Positions 42,406-51,258 of a stretch of 64,000 nucleotides of DNA are shown piece by piece; the first letter of the stretch is position 1; the number at the start of each line of letters is the position of its first letter. The position numbers and the translations under genes were made by a program. Source of the DNA: JBHJGP01 sp050331695 (lineage in GTDB: Bacteria; Pseudomonadota; Alphaproteobacteria; Geminicoccales; Geminicoccaceae). The stretch is taken from NCBI GenBank assembly GCA_050331695.1, contig JBHJGP010000003.1:1-64000 (forward strand), written 5' to 3'. The notes beneath the pieces are model-generated. The model worked only from the letters and a program-made list of their open reading frames with translations, did no database searches and was not told the origin of the DNA.

Positions 42406-43746
42406 CTAAACGATCAAGCCGCCGTCGTCGAAGAGCAGATTTTCGACCTGGATCAGGCGATCGACATCGCCGCTGGCCAGGTGCGTGACGATGGTAAAGC
42501 CCTGGTCGCGACCGACGGTGTAGTCGGATTGGTCTCCGTCGTAAGCAGCAGTGTCGTTTCCGGTGCCGCCATTGAGGTAATCGTCGCCGGCACCGCCGGC
42601 CATGAAGTCGTCGCCACTGCCACCGAAGAGGCGGTCGTTGCCGCCTGGCCCATTGGCGTCAAAGTTCAAGGCATCACCAAACATTCGATCGTCGTCATTA
42701 CCGCCGCTTAGGATGTCGTTTCCGGCGATCACTTGGCTCCCAAGGGTCGGCGCATCACCGATCAGCAGGTCGTCGCCCTCACCGCCCGAGACGCGGTCGT
42801 TACCGCCTTGGGCGAGGCCGAAGAGAGCTCGACCTGCATCGCCGACGACCGTATCGCTGCTGCCGCCGCCGGTCACGTCATCGTTGCCGCCGATCGCGCC
42901 CTGAGTAAGGATGTTGAGCGCGTCACCGCAGACGAAACCACCGCCTTGGACAAAGTCGTCGCCGCAGATCGTGGCACCGCGGGCGGAACCGACATCGCCT
43001 GAAAGCTCGTTGTCTCCGCCCGTGTCGAGGATGAAGTCGTCGCCACACACCACTCGAAGACCCTGTTGCAATGGCCCGAAATCGACGGTTGCGGCATCGC
43101 CGAAAGCGGTGTCGTCGCCAAGGCCGCTAAGAATCCGGTCGTCGCCGCCTCTCGAGGTATCGGCCAAGATTTTGGCGTCGCCTATGAGGTAATCGTGGCC
43201 TTTACCGCCGAAGAGCCGGTCGTCGCCACAGACCGAGCCCTGGGCAGCGAGTTCGATGGCGTCGCCGTAAATCCGGTCCCAGCCATTGCTTCCGTTAAGA
43301 TAGTCGTCGCCCGCCTCGGTGGCGAAGAGCTGATCGGCTTCGCCGGAGAGGACGTCGTTGCCGACGCCGCCGAAGATCTGATCATTGCCGCCCCGGCTGC
43401 CGCCCATGAAGCTCGCTTCGCCCAGGATCGTATCGTGGTCAAGATCGCCGACGATGCGGTCTTCCCCGCCTTCGGTGCCGCCGAACATGCTGCTTCCGGC
43501 ATCGCCGAAGATTTGGTCATTGCCGCGGCCGCCATTGATTTGGTCGTTGCCGCCGGTCGTTCCGGCGGTTTGGAATTGAATCAGCGCGTCCCCGACGATG
43601 CGGTCATCATCGTCTAAACCAAGAATCCGATCATTACCGAATGCAAGCGCGCCACTGGCATCGTTGAGCGCATCGCCTGTGATTTGATCAACGAACCTTG
43701 TGCCTACCAACCTTTCACTGGCGACTGTTCCTGTAATGTCAGCCAT
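42406..43746 (-). CDS. RTX-type calcium-binding repeat protein
   Basis: A 446-aa protein almost entirely of RTX nonapeptide pairs (GGNDQIFGG, GGEGDDLLIG) joined by GDA plus a variable 10-15 residue linker. This gives about 12 units of 24-34 residues. The end (SDYTVGRDQGFTIVTHLASGDVDRLI then FDDGGLIV) matches the C-terminal part of type I secretion substrates, and there is no N-terminal signal peptide. Export through a type I system and calcium-driven folding outside the cell are expected, but no HlyB/HlyD/TolC genes are here. Four units carry Cys where Gly is usual (CGDD). GGGGGA precedes the ATG. It is a paralogue of the neighbour upstream. Confidence 0.88.
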   Translation of the reverse strand: MADITGTVASERLVGTRFVDQITGDALNDASGALAFGNDRILGLDDDDRIVGDALIQFQTAGTTGGNDQINGGRGNDQIFGDAGSSMFGGTEGGEDRIVGDLDHDTILGEASFMGGSRGGNDQIFGGVGNDVLSGEADQLFATEAGDDYLNGSNGWDRIYGDAIELAAQGSVCGDDRLFGGKGHDYLIGDAKILADTSRGGDDRILSGLGDDTAFGDAATVDFGPLQQGLRVVCGDDFILDTGGDNELSGDVGSARGATICGDDFVQGGGFVCGDALNILTQGAIGGNDDVTGGGSSDTVVGDAGRALFGLAQGGNDRVSGGEGDDLLIGDAPTLGSQVIAGNDILSGGNDDDRMFGDALNFDANGPGGNDRLFGGSGDDFMAGGAGDDYLNGGTGNDTAAYDGDQSDYTVGRDQGFTIVTHLASGDVDRLIQVENLLFDDGGLIV

Positions 43747-43927
43747 CTCGTCTGTCCCCCAAAAGACCGCTCACTGGGCATTCCGGTAGCAGACAAACAA
43801 GCGCACAAATTGACCAACATCAAAAGAACTAGCGTTTTTTCGCTGGTTAAACGTGAGGGCGGTATCTCACCGCTGAGGCGTCACCAGCTGTTTGCGAAGC
43901 TCGTTTTGAGACGGAAGATTGATGGCG

Positions 43928-45031
43928 CTAAACGAAAAGATTGCCGTCAGCGAACTGAAGCGTCTCGACGCCGATCAGCGTGTCTATGGCGCCGGTCGCG
44001 AGGTGGGTAACGGCAAGGGATGTCGTTTGTTCGATGATGCTGTAGTCGGTCGACGCGCCGTCGAATAGGGCGGTGTCTCGACCGGCGCCGCCATTGATCA
44101 GATCGTTTCCAGCGCCGCCTGCAAGCACATCATTGCCGGCGCCGCCGAACAGCCGGTCATCGCCTCCGGGGCCCAGTGCGGCGAAGGTCTCGCCGTCGCC
44201 GAACAGCGCGTCGGCGCCCTCGCCTCCAAACAGCTCGTCGTCGCCGGCCACAACATTGGCCGTCAGGACCGGCGCGTCACCAAACATCAAATCGCTGCCC
44301 TGATCGCCGAACAGGCGGTCGTCCCCCGCCTGGGCGAAATCGAGAAGGATCTCGCCCGCGTCACCGGCCATGACATCTCCGCCCGGACCGCCGAGCATCA
44401 CATCGTCGCCGCCGACCGCGTCCTCGCCCAGGAACAAAAGCGCATCGCCATGGATCAGATCGCCGCCAGACCCGCCGAAAACGTGATCATTGCCGCAGAT
44501 CGTCCCGCCAAGCGCGCCGGCCACGTCGCCGGAAAGCACGTCATCGCCGATATGGCCGACAACCCGGTCAGCGCCCAGACGAACGCCAGGCGGCAAATCG
44601 CTGGATCGCTCAAAATCAGCAAGCTCGACGTCGCCCAAAACCGTATCATTGCCGGCGCCGCCGAAAAGCTGGTCGTCGCCGCCCCTCGCACCGCCGATAA
44701 TGGCGGAGGCGTCACCGATCATGTAGTCGCCGCCCTGGCCGCCGATTAGTCGATCGTCGCCGCAGACCGTCGCCAAATCGGCGATCGCGATCGCGTCACC
44801 GAACAGGAGATCGAGGCCGGGGCCGCCATCGATATGGTCCGCGCCGGCTATCGCGAGGGCGATCTCGATGCCGTCACCGCTGAGGGTGTCCGGGCCGCCG
44901 AGGCCGAAAATCTTATCGTTGCCGAACCGGCCGGGCTGGGGTTCCTCATCGAACACGTCGCCGGTAATCAGGTCGTCAAACGCGGTGCCGATTAGCCGTT
45001 CGTCCGCGGGCGTTCCCACCGTTTGCGCCAT
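43928..45031 (-). CDS. RTX-type calcium-binding repeat protein, paralogue
   Basis: A 367-aa relative of the downstream RTX protein, in the same orientation, 181 bases away, with the same N-terminal block (GTPADERLIGTAFDDLITGD), repeat unit and C-terminal block (STDYSIIEQT, ATGAIDTLIGVETLQFADG). Repeats show GGAGND and GDA punctuation; two units have CGDD or CGND. I used the ATG at 45031; a TTG lies six codons upstream. The tandem pair is best explained by gene duplication. The spacer between the two genes is AT-richer than the genes, with no clear terminator or promoter. Confidence 0.88.
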   Translation of the reverse strand: MAQTVGTPADERLIGTAFDDLITGDVFDEEPQPGRFGNDKIFGLGGPDTLSGDGIEIALAIAGADHIDGGPGLDLLFGDAIAIADLATVCGDDRLIGGQGGDYMIGDASAIIGGARGGDDQLFGGAGNDTVLGDVELADFERSSDLPPGVRLGADRVVGHIGDDVLSGDVAGALGGTICGNDHVFGGSGGDLIHGDALLFLGEDAVGGDDVMLGGPGGDVMAGDAGEILLDFAQAGDDRLFGDQGSDLMFGDAPVLTANVVAGDDELFGGEGADALFGDGETFAALGPGGDDRLFGGAGNDVLAGGAGNDLINGGAGRDTALFDGASTDYSIIEQTTSLAVTHLATGAIDTLIGVETLQFADGNLFV

Positions 45032-45184
45032 GGTTTTTGCTTTTCCCAATATTCAGCGCTCGGCGTCGCTGATCACGAATCATTTGTGGCAAAAAAAGTG
45101 TGCCATCACAATATCGTTGACTTGGAAAATATTTCGACGGTCTATCGATATCGAAGAAGAAAACGCAGAAGAACTTGGTGGTCT

Positions 45185-45499
45185 CTATCGAAGTGTTCCC
45201 AGATAGGCGACATAGGCGTAGGCGGCGACGACGCCGAGAAGAACAGCGCAGATAAGAACGATCGCGACGATCATGAGAACCCGGCCGAGAACGCGGAACG
45301 GCACGCCCTCGCGGCAGAAGGGCACAAGATTGAAGGTGAGCCCGCCGATCACCACGGTGACGCAGCCGATCGAGAACAGTTGGATTGAAAAGGGCTGGAA
45401 AATCATGACCAGGGACGCGACGCAGAGCAGGATGATCGCCCATTCGATCGTCTTCGCCTGGGCTCGGGTCATGCCGCGGGGAGCCGTCTGATCCGTCAT
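45185..45499 (-). CDS. Small membrane protein at the end of the carbohydrate ABC operon
   Basis: A 104-aa protein with three hydrophobic helices (about 18-36, 39-57, 70-98) and a single Cys (FCREG) besides those in membrane segments. I do not recognise the family with confidence; small membrane proteins such as DUF2160 accompany some glycerol-type ABC transporters. Its ATG overlaps the stop of the second ATPase gene (ATGA), so it is made with the transporter and may be an accessory membrane subunit. Confidence 0.7.
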   Translation of the reverse strand: MTDQTAPRGMTRAQAKTIEWAIILLCVASLVMIFQPFSIQLFSIGCVTVVIGGLTFNLVPFCREGVPFRVLGRVLMIVAIVLICAVLLGVVAAYAYVAYLGTLR

Positions 45500-46587
45500 G
45501 AGCGTACCGCCTGTTCATCAGCGCCGAACACATGGACCCGGTGTCCTGGAAACCGGAGATGGGTCGTCTCGCCTTCCGCCAGTGGTACCCGCCAATCGGT
45601 GACAACGCGAATGTCGTGGGTGCCGTCATTCAGATGCGCCAAGGTTTCAGCGCCCATCGGCTCAAGGATGTCGATCTCGGAGCTGAGCGTGTCTGGGCCG
45701 GGTTCCGATGCCAGCTCGAGATTGCGCGGACGAACGCCCAGGGTCACTGGTGATCCGTGGCTGAGCTCCGAGACCCGCCGATCCACTTCGATCATCAGTG
45801 ACTGACCGCCTTCCACTGCGAATTTCGTCCGCCCGTCTGCTTCATGGGCTTCGACCGTCGCCGGCAAAAGGTTCATCTGCGGCGTGCCGATGAAGCCGGC
45901 GACGAACAGGTTGGCCGGCTGTTGGAAGATTTCATGGGAAGTCGCCACCTGTTCGATCAACCCGTCGCGCATCACCGCGATCCGGTCGGCCATGGTCAGC
46001 GCCTCGAGCTGGTCGTGGGTAACGATGACGGTCGCCTTCCTGAGGCCGGACAAAACCTCCTTGATCTCGCCCCTCATCTCCTCGCGCAGTTGCACATCGA
46101 GGCGGGACAAGGGCTCGTCGAACAGAAAGCAGCTGGGATCGCGGATGATCGACCGGCCAACCGCGACCCGTTGCTTTTCGCCTTCCGCCAGTTGACCGGG
46201 TGTCCGATGCAACAGGTTTTCGAGTTGCATCACCCGGGCCGTGGCCTCGACCTTTTGATCGATGACCTTGCGGCTGTGACCTTCCGCATGGAGCGGGTAG
46301 GCTAGGTTTTCGGCGACCGAGATCGAGGGATAGAGCGCGTAGAACTGAAAGGTCATGGCGACGTTGCGCTCGCGCGCCGAGAGATGGTTCACCCGGTCGC
46401 CGCCGAGATAGATGTCGCCGTCCGTGGCCCATTCGAGCCCGGCGATCATCCGCAACGTGGTGGTCTTGCCGCAACCGGACGGGCCCAGCAGGCAGACCAC
46501 CTCGCCCTCTTCGATGGTAAGATCGACCGCATCGACGGCCGTAAGATCGCCGAATTTCTTCGTCAAGCTTTCAACTCTGATCGTCAC
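45496..46587 (-). CDS. Carbohydrate ABC transporter ATP-binding protein, signature-degenerate subunit
   Basis: A 363-aa MalK/UgpC-type ATPase with C-terminal OB-like regulatory domain. Walker A is GPSGCGKTT, Walker B FLFDEPLSRLD and the H-loop VTHDQLEAL are intact. The signature, normally LSGGQ, is LAEGEKQR. The GTG start at 46587 overlaps the permease stop by one base (TAGTG). It pairs with a second, different ATPase in the same operon that keeps the signature but lost the H-loop histidine, so together they would form one working and one defective ATP site. Confidence 0.92.
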   Translation of the reverse strand: MTIRVESLTKKFGDLTAVDAVDLTIEEGEVVCLLGPSGCGKTTTLRMIAGLEWATDGDIYLGGDRVNHLSARERNVAMTFQFYALYPSISVAENLAYPLHAEGHSRKVIDQKVEATARVMQLENLLHRTPGQLAEGEKQRVAVGRSIIRDPSCFLFDEPLSRLDVQLREEMRGEIKEVLSGLRKATVIVTHDQLEALTMADRIAVMRDGLIEQVATSHEIFQQPANLFVAGFIGTPQMNLLPATVEAHEADGRTKFAVEGGQSLMIEVDRRVSELSHGSPVTLGVRPRNLELASEPGPDTLSSEIDILEPMGAETLAHLNDGTHDIRVVTDWRVPLAEGETTHLRFPGHRVHVFGADEQAVRS

Positions 46588-47456
46588 TAGCGTTTCACCG
46601 TGCCGAAGGTAACGCCGCGCAGAAGCTGGTTTTGCAGGAGGAAAGTCACCAGGAAAACCGGGATCAGGAAAAGCGTGACGATCGCGGCCAAAAGGCCGTA
46701 GTCGACGCCGACCTCACCGCCCAGCGTCCTGGCCATGGCGACGGGCACGGTGCGGGTGTCGACGCCCGTGAGCAGGAGCGCGAACAAGAATTCGTTCCAG
46801 GTGAGGATCAGGCCGAACACGAAGGTTGCAGCGAGCCCGGCTAGGATCTGCGGCAGGCAAATGCCGAAGAACACCCGGCGTTCATTGGCCCCGTCCATGC
46901 GCGCCGCGTCCTCGACCTCCGGATTGAGCTCGTCGAAGAAGCTTTTCACGAGCCACACCGAGAAGGGGATGTTGAAGGCGGTGTAGAGCAGAATGATGCC
47001 CCAATAGGTACCGGCGAGGCCCGTGAGCCGGAACATCAAGAAGATCGGAATGATCACCACGATCGGCGGCATCATCCGGGTGGTCAGGATGATGAACATG
47101 TAGAAATCGGTGCCCTTGAGCGGGAAGCGCGAAAATGCGTAGGCCGCAAGCGTGCCGACGATGAGTGCCAGGAGTACGCTGGTGCCGGCGATGAAGATCG
47201 AATTGAAGAAGTAGAGCGGGAAGTCGGTCTCTTGGGCCGCGCCGGCGGTGATGCTGGCCCGATAGAACACGCTGATGAAATTGTCGAGCGTCGGCGTGAA
47301 GAACCATTTGGGCGGGATCGCCAGGGCGTCGGTTCGGGTCTTGAACGCCGTCAGGATGATCCAGAGAACCGGAAAGAAATAGATCAGGCTGATGACCGCG
47401 GTGATTCCGGTCCAGCCCCAACCGGCCTTGCCGATCTCACGGGCGCGGTTGGCCAT
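46587..47456 (-). CDS. Carbohydrate ABC transporter permease (MalG-type)
   Basis: A 289-aa inner-membrane subunit with six helices. The EAA loop that docks the ATPase is EVEDAARMDGANERRVFFG in its usual place before helix 5. N-terminal FFPVLWIILTAFKTRTDAL and C-terminal LLRGVTFGTVKR are typical of the MalG/UgpE class. The ATG at 47456 abuts the stop of the first permease gene with no spacer, indicating translational coupling. Confidence 0.94.
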   Translation of the reverse strand: MANRAREIGKAGWGWTGITAVISLIYFFPVLWIILTAFKTRTDALAIPPKWFFTPTLDNFISVFYRASITAGAAQETDFPLYFFNSIFIAGTSVLLALIVGTLAAYAFSRFPLKGTDFYMFIILTTRMMPPIVVIIPIFLMFRLTGLAGTYWGIILLYTAFNIPFSVWLVKSFFDELNPEVEDAARMDGANERRVFFGICLPQILAGLAATFVFGLILTWNEFLFALLLTGVDTRTVPVAMARTLGGEVGVDYGLLAAIVTLFLIPVFLVTFLLQNQLLRGVTFGTVKR

Positions 47457-48377
47457 CTAGGATACCTCCTGGGCGCGCCGGTTGACGGCGTAGAGATAGA
47501 GGTTGGTGAGCACGATCACCACGAACAGGATGATGTAGGCCAGCGCCGCCGACTGGCTGGTGCGGAAGAACTGGAAGGCCATTCGGTAGATGTAGACCGC
47601 GATCGTCTCCGTCGCCGATCCCGGTCCGCCCTCGGTGATGATGTAGACGATGTCGAACAGCTTGAAGGTCTCGATCGTCCGAAACAGGATCGCCAGCAGT
47701 AAAAGCCCCCGGATGTAGGGGAAGGTGATGGTGCTGAAGCGCCGCCACCAGGAGGCCCGGTCGATCTCCGCCGCCTCGTAGAGATATTTCGGCACGCTCA
47801 CCAGGCCGGCCAGAACCAAAAGCATGACGAAGGGCGACCACATCCAGGCGTCGGCGATGACCACGCCGGCGATCGCGCCTGCGGGTGTCGCCAGCATCAC
47901 GAACTGCTCGCTCGTGAACTGATTGATGAAGTAGCTGACCAAGCCGAAGGTCGGCTCATAGTAGAGCTTGAAGAACACGCCGACGGAAACGAACGACAGC
48001 ATCATCGGCGTGAGCACGAGCATCAAGAGAATGCGCCTCATGGGAAATACCCGGGCGAACAGAAGCGCCAACAAGAAGCCGATCACCAGCTGGAGAATGA
48101 CCGACGATCCGACGATCAGCGCGGTGGTCTGGAACCGCTCCCAGACTTTGTCATCGGTCAGGATCCGCTCGTAATAGGACAGGCCCCGAAAACTGGGAAC
48201 GTTCAGCCGGTTGGCCCGGTAGTTGAAGAAGCTGAGCCCGAACGACCAGAGCAGAGGGAAGATATTCATCACGAACAGGATCAGGATCGCCGGCGTGACG
48301 AGGAGTGGGCCGCGGCGTTCCGGCGCCATCAGCCAAGTCCAGAAGCCACCGCCGCCGGTGTCGGTTCGTGTTGCCAT
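47457..48377 (-). CDS. Carbohydrate ABC transporter permease (MalF-type)
   Basis: A 306-aa inner-membrane subunit with six helices, opening with FWTWLMAPERRGPLLVTPAILILF and carrying an EAA-type loop YEAAEIDRASWWRRFSTITFP before helix 5. It forms the channel with the adjacent permease. The ATG at 48377 is used; a TTG lies one codon earlier. A strong hairpin separates it from the binding-protein gene, so its expression is probably set lower than that of the binding protein. Confidence 0.94.
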   Translation of the reverse strand: MATRTDTGGGGFWTWLMAPERRGPLLVTPAILILFVMNIFPLLWSFGLSFFNYRANRLNVPSFRGLSYYERILTDDKVWERFQTTALIVGSSVILQLVIGFLLALLFARVFPMRRILLMLVLTPMMLSFVSVGVFFKLYYEPTFGLVSYFINQFTSEQFVMLATPAGAIAGVVIADAWMWSPFVMLLVLAGLVSVPKYLYEAAEIDRASWWRRFSTITFPYIRGLLLLAILFRTIETFKLFDIVYIITEGGPGSATETIAVYIYRMAFQFFRTSQSAALAYIILFVVIVLTNLYLYAVNRRAQEVS

Positions 48378-48417
48378 CAATGTCTCTTAAGGGTCGGTGC
48401 AAGGGCTGGATAAGTCA

Positions 48418-48443
48418 GGGAAGCCGGCTTTAGCCGGCTTCCC
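48418..48443. terminator. Perfect 12-bp hairpin between binding-protein and permease genes
   Basis: GGGAAGCCGGCT (48418-48429) and AGCCGGCTTCCC (48432-48443) are exact inverted repeats with a two-base spacer. No U-tract follows on the minus strand, so it is more likely an mRNA-stabilising or attenuating hairpin than a full terminator. Such elements between a binding-protein gene and its permeases keep the binding protein in excess. Confidence 0.65.
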
Positions 48444-48455
48444 TTAGACAAAAGA

Positions 48456-49925
48456 TCATTCGATGTAGCCGGCATCCTCGAGCAGGAACTGCTGGAACTC
48501 GGCGACCTCGTCGAGCGCTTCCTGGGCGGAGATCTGACCGGTGATGGCCTTGTCGAACTCCTCTTGCTGTTGGGTCAGCAACTCGAAGAACTCGGGGATG
48601 TGCCAGACGTCCCGCTGCCAGTCGATCATCTCGACATGGGCCCGGTTCCAGGGGCGGAGATCGTTGTACTCGGGATCGGCCATCACGCTCATCAGCCCGG
48701 ATTGGCCGCCCCCGGCGACGAACTTCTTCTGGGTCTCCGGGTTGAGCCACCATTTGACGACGTTGAGGGCCTCATTGACCACCTCGTCGGAATTCCAGGT
48801 GGTGAGCACGAAGGGCTGACCGCCGATATTGCCGGTTCGGTCGATCGAGCCGTCCTCTTGGCGCAGTCCCGGTGCCGGGCCGAAGGCGGACTTGTCGTGG
48901 ACGGTCGAAGTGGCGGGATCCAGGACCGGCTCGCCGAGGCCGCCCCAGTCGATGGTGCTCGCGACCTTGCCCTGCATGTACAGGTCCTGGATCACGAAGA
49001 TGTCCATCTGCCCGGTCTGAGCCACAGGCGGCATATATTGCAACATGCTCAGGTAGTGCTCGAAGGCCTGGACTGCCACGTCCGAGTTGACCACCCCTTC
49101 GGCCTGGGCCTCGGGCGCCTGGGTCTCGTCCCAGATCGAACCGCCATACTGCCAGATGAAGGCGTTGATCTGCATGGTCGAGAAATCGTAGCCCTTACCG
49201 GCCTGGTAGGAGATGCCGTAGAAGTCGTCCTCGGCCGTGCCGTCGCCGAGGGCATCGCCCGGCCCCCGGCGGAAGAACTGGCCGATCTGCTCGTAGCGCT
49301 CCCAGTCAACGTCCTGCCAATCCTCGTAAGTGCAGGGCAGTTTCGCGTCGAACTGTTCCTGGAAGGCCGCGGCCTCGCCCTCGTGGCAGAAGAGATCTTC
49401 CCGGTAGAAGGTGACGTAAGTGTCCGGAAACTGCGGGAAGCCGAAATAGCGGGCATCCGGATGCGGCCATTCGCCGGCCTCCTCCAGCTGCGCCCGGGTC
49501 TTGTGCGGATAGGTGGAGTAAGCCGAGACCAGCGCCGGATGGAGATCCTTCATGATCGCCGTCAGCTCCGGATCTTCCTTCATCCGATCGGTCAGATCCA
49601 TGTAGTAGCCGCCCTCGACAAAGGAGCCCAGCCACTGACTGTCGGTGACGATCATCTGATATTTTTGTTCGCCCGAAGTGAGCGAGGCCGCGACCCGCTC
49701 GTAGAAGCTGGGCCAGGGGATGAAGTCGATGTCCAGCGTCGTGTTGTGGCCGTCGGGCGACTGATAGGTCTGGTCGAATTCTTCCTTCATGAACCGGGTT
49801 GGCGGCCAGTCGGGCGCGGCCATGGTGATGGTGATGTCGGCGGCCTTAGCGCCGGTCATCGCTGCCACCAGCAGCGCCAATGCGCTGACGCCGTGGAGGC
49901 AGGTCTTTCGGACATGCGCAGTCAT
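48456..49925 (-). CDS. Extracellular solute-binding protein (family 1, carbohydrate/polyol)
   Basis: Periplasmic receptor of the importer, 489 aa. The signal peptide is GVSALALLVAAMTGAKA followed by ADITITMAAPDWPP. The mature protein has the family 1 layout (FPQFPDTYVTFYREDLF, GISYQAGKGYDF, NAFIWQYGGSIWDE). It is longer than typical sugar receptors and rich in aromatic residues. A good ribosome site (AGGGAGAGA) precedes the ATG at 49925. The two-ATPase arrangement is like rhizobial glycerol/polyol transporters, so a polyol or glycoside is a reasonable guess; the ligand is not known. Confidence 0.92.
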   Translation of the reverse strand: MTAHVRKTCLHGVSALALLVAAMTGAKAADITITMAAPDWPPTRFMKEEFDQTYQSPDGHNTTLDIDFIPWPSFYERVAASLTSGEQKYQMIVTDSQWLGSFVEGGYYMDLTDRMKEDPELTAIMKDLHPALVSAYSTYPHKTRAQLEEAGEWPHPDARYFGFPQFPDTYVTFYREDLFCHEGEAAAFQEQFDAKLPCTYEDWQDVDWERYEQIGQFFRRGPGDALGDGTAEDDFYGISYQAGKGYDFSTMQINAFIWQYGGSIWDETQAPEAQAEGVVNSDVAVQAFEHYLSMLQYMPPVAQTGQMDIFVIQDLYMQGKVASTIDWGGLGEPVLDPATSTVHDKSAFGPAPGLRQEDGSIDRTGNIGGQPFVLTTWNSDEVVNEALNVVKWWLNPETQKKFVAGGGQSGLMSVMADPEYNDLRPWNRAHVEMIDWQRDVWHIPEFFELLTQQQEEFDKAITGQISAQEALDEVAEFQQFLLEDAGYIE

Positions 49926-50023
49926 GATCGTTCTCTCCCTAATCGCCCGCCAGCGGGCCTTTGCCTGACCCCAGTGGGCCTTTCCCTGACCAAGGTGACG
50001 GCCGTTTCTAACGGCTCGGGCTT

Positions 50024-51112
50024 TCACTGAACGCGCACGCCGGTCTCGCGGTGAAACAGATGCGCATCGTCCAGTGAAAGCGTGATGTCGAGGTCCGAGC
50101 CGACCGGAATCTCCGCGGCCCGCTCCTCGGGCAGAATGATCTTGAGCAAGGTTTCCCGGATCCGGAGGTCCAAGATCGTGACGTCGCCGAGCGGTTCGCT
50201 CAGATGCACCCGGGCGCGAAACTGGGGCTGGTGATCGCCGAGGCCATCGATCGAGATGTCGTGGGGACGAATGCCGAACAGAAAATCGTCGCCGGTCTCC
50301 AGCACGGTCTTCCACCGCTCGGCATCGAGTTCGCCGAACGGCAGGTTCAGCCGCAGGCCGTCCTCATGCCAGCGCACCGACGCCGGAACCAGATTCATGG
50401 TCGGCGCACCGACCATCGAGGCGACGTAGGCGTTGCCCGGTGTCTCATAGAGTGTTCGCGGCGCTTCGACTTGCTCGACCTTGCCGTCCCGGATGACGGC
50501 GATGCGCTGGCCCATGGTCAGCGCTTCCAACTGGTCTGGGGTCGCGTAGAGCATGGTCATGCCGAGCTCTCGGTGCAGCCGCTTGAACTCGGCGCGCATC
50601 TCATGGCGAAGCTTGGCATCGAGATTGGTCAACGGCTCGTCGAGAAGCAAAAGGCTCGGCTGGCTGATGATCGCCCGGCCGATCGCCACCCTTTGTTGTT
50701 CACCGCCCGAAAGCGTCGAGGGTTTGCGATCGAGCGTGTGGACCACCCGCAACAGCTCGGCCACCTCGCCGACCCGTCTTTTGACCTCGGCCCGGCCGAC
50801 CCCGGTCCGCTCCAGGGGATAGTGAAAATTCTGTCGGATGGTGAGGTGAGGATAGAGGGCGAAGGTTTGAAAAATCATGGCCATGCCGCGGTTCTGCACC
50901 GGCGCCGTGGTCACGTCTTCACCCTTGAAGTGGACACGCCCGCCTTGCAGGGCCTCGAGGCCGGAGATGGCGCGAAGCGTCGTCGTCTTGCCGGCGGCAC
51001 TCGGACCCAAAAGGCAGAAGAACTCGCCGCGATCCACCTCGAAGCTCATCTTGTCGAGCGCGGTCTCGCGGCCATAGCGTTTCACGACATTGTCGACAAC
51101 GAGCTCAGCCAA
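50024..51112 (-). CDS. Carbohydrate ABC transporter ATP-binding protein, H-loop-degenerate subunit
   Basis: A 362-aa MalK/UgpC-type ATPase. Walker A is GPSAAGKTT, the signature LSGGEQQR and Walker B LLLLDEPLTNLD are intact, but the H-loop reads YATPDQLEAL: the catalytic His is Pro. Its partner ATPase in the same operon has the reverse pattern. The TTG at 51112 was chosen, with GGAG nine bases upstream and homology starting there (AELVVDNVVKRYG). It is the first gene of the transporter operon and follows cobQ on the same strand with 146 bases between, in which I see no clear promoter or terminator. Confidence 0.92.
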   Translation of the reverse strand: MAELVVDNVVKRYGRETALDKMSFEVDRGEFFCLLGPSAAGKTTTLRAISGLEALQGGRVHFKGEDVTTAPVQNRGMAMIFQTFALYPHLTIRQNFHYPLERTGVGRAEVKRRVGEVAELLRVVHTLDRKPSTLSGGEQQRVAIGRAIISQPSLLLLDEPLTNLDAKLRHEMRAEFKRLHRELGMTMLYATPDQLEALTMGQRIAVIRDGKVEQVEAPRTLYETPGNAYVASMVGAPTMNLVPASVRWHEDGLRLNLPFGELDAERWKTVLETGDDFLFGIRPHDISIDGLGDHQPQFRARVHLSEPLGDVTILDLRIRETLLKIILPEERAAEIPVGSDLDITLSLDDAHLFHRETGVRVQ

Positions 51113-51258
51113 GAGACCGAACTCCAGCCCACGCCGCTTTCGAAGCGTATGTTTCTGTCGCGGGCGCCAACCCCACACCTCCCAGATCTTTGTCTCGCCA
51201 CCATCGAGCCATCGGCGGGCTTGTCAAGATGGCTGCGTAGGCGGGGATGGCCCGAGCG

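Noticed and set aside
42406..45031. Tandem DNA repeats or a CRISPR-like array.
   Set aside because: The repetition is at protein level in RTX coding sequence; unit length varies and there are no identical direct repeats with unique spacers.
48564..50030. Long open frame of 488 codons opposite the solute-binding protein gene.
   Set aside because: Antisense shadow; the minus-strand protein has a signal peptide, a ribosome site and an operon context.
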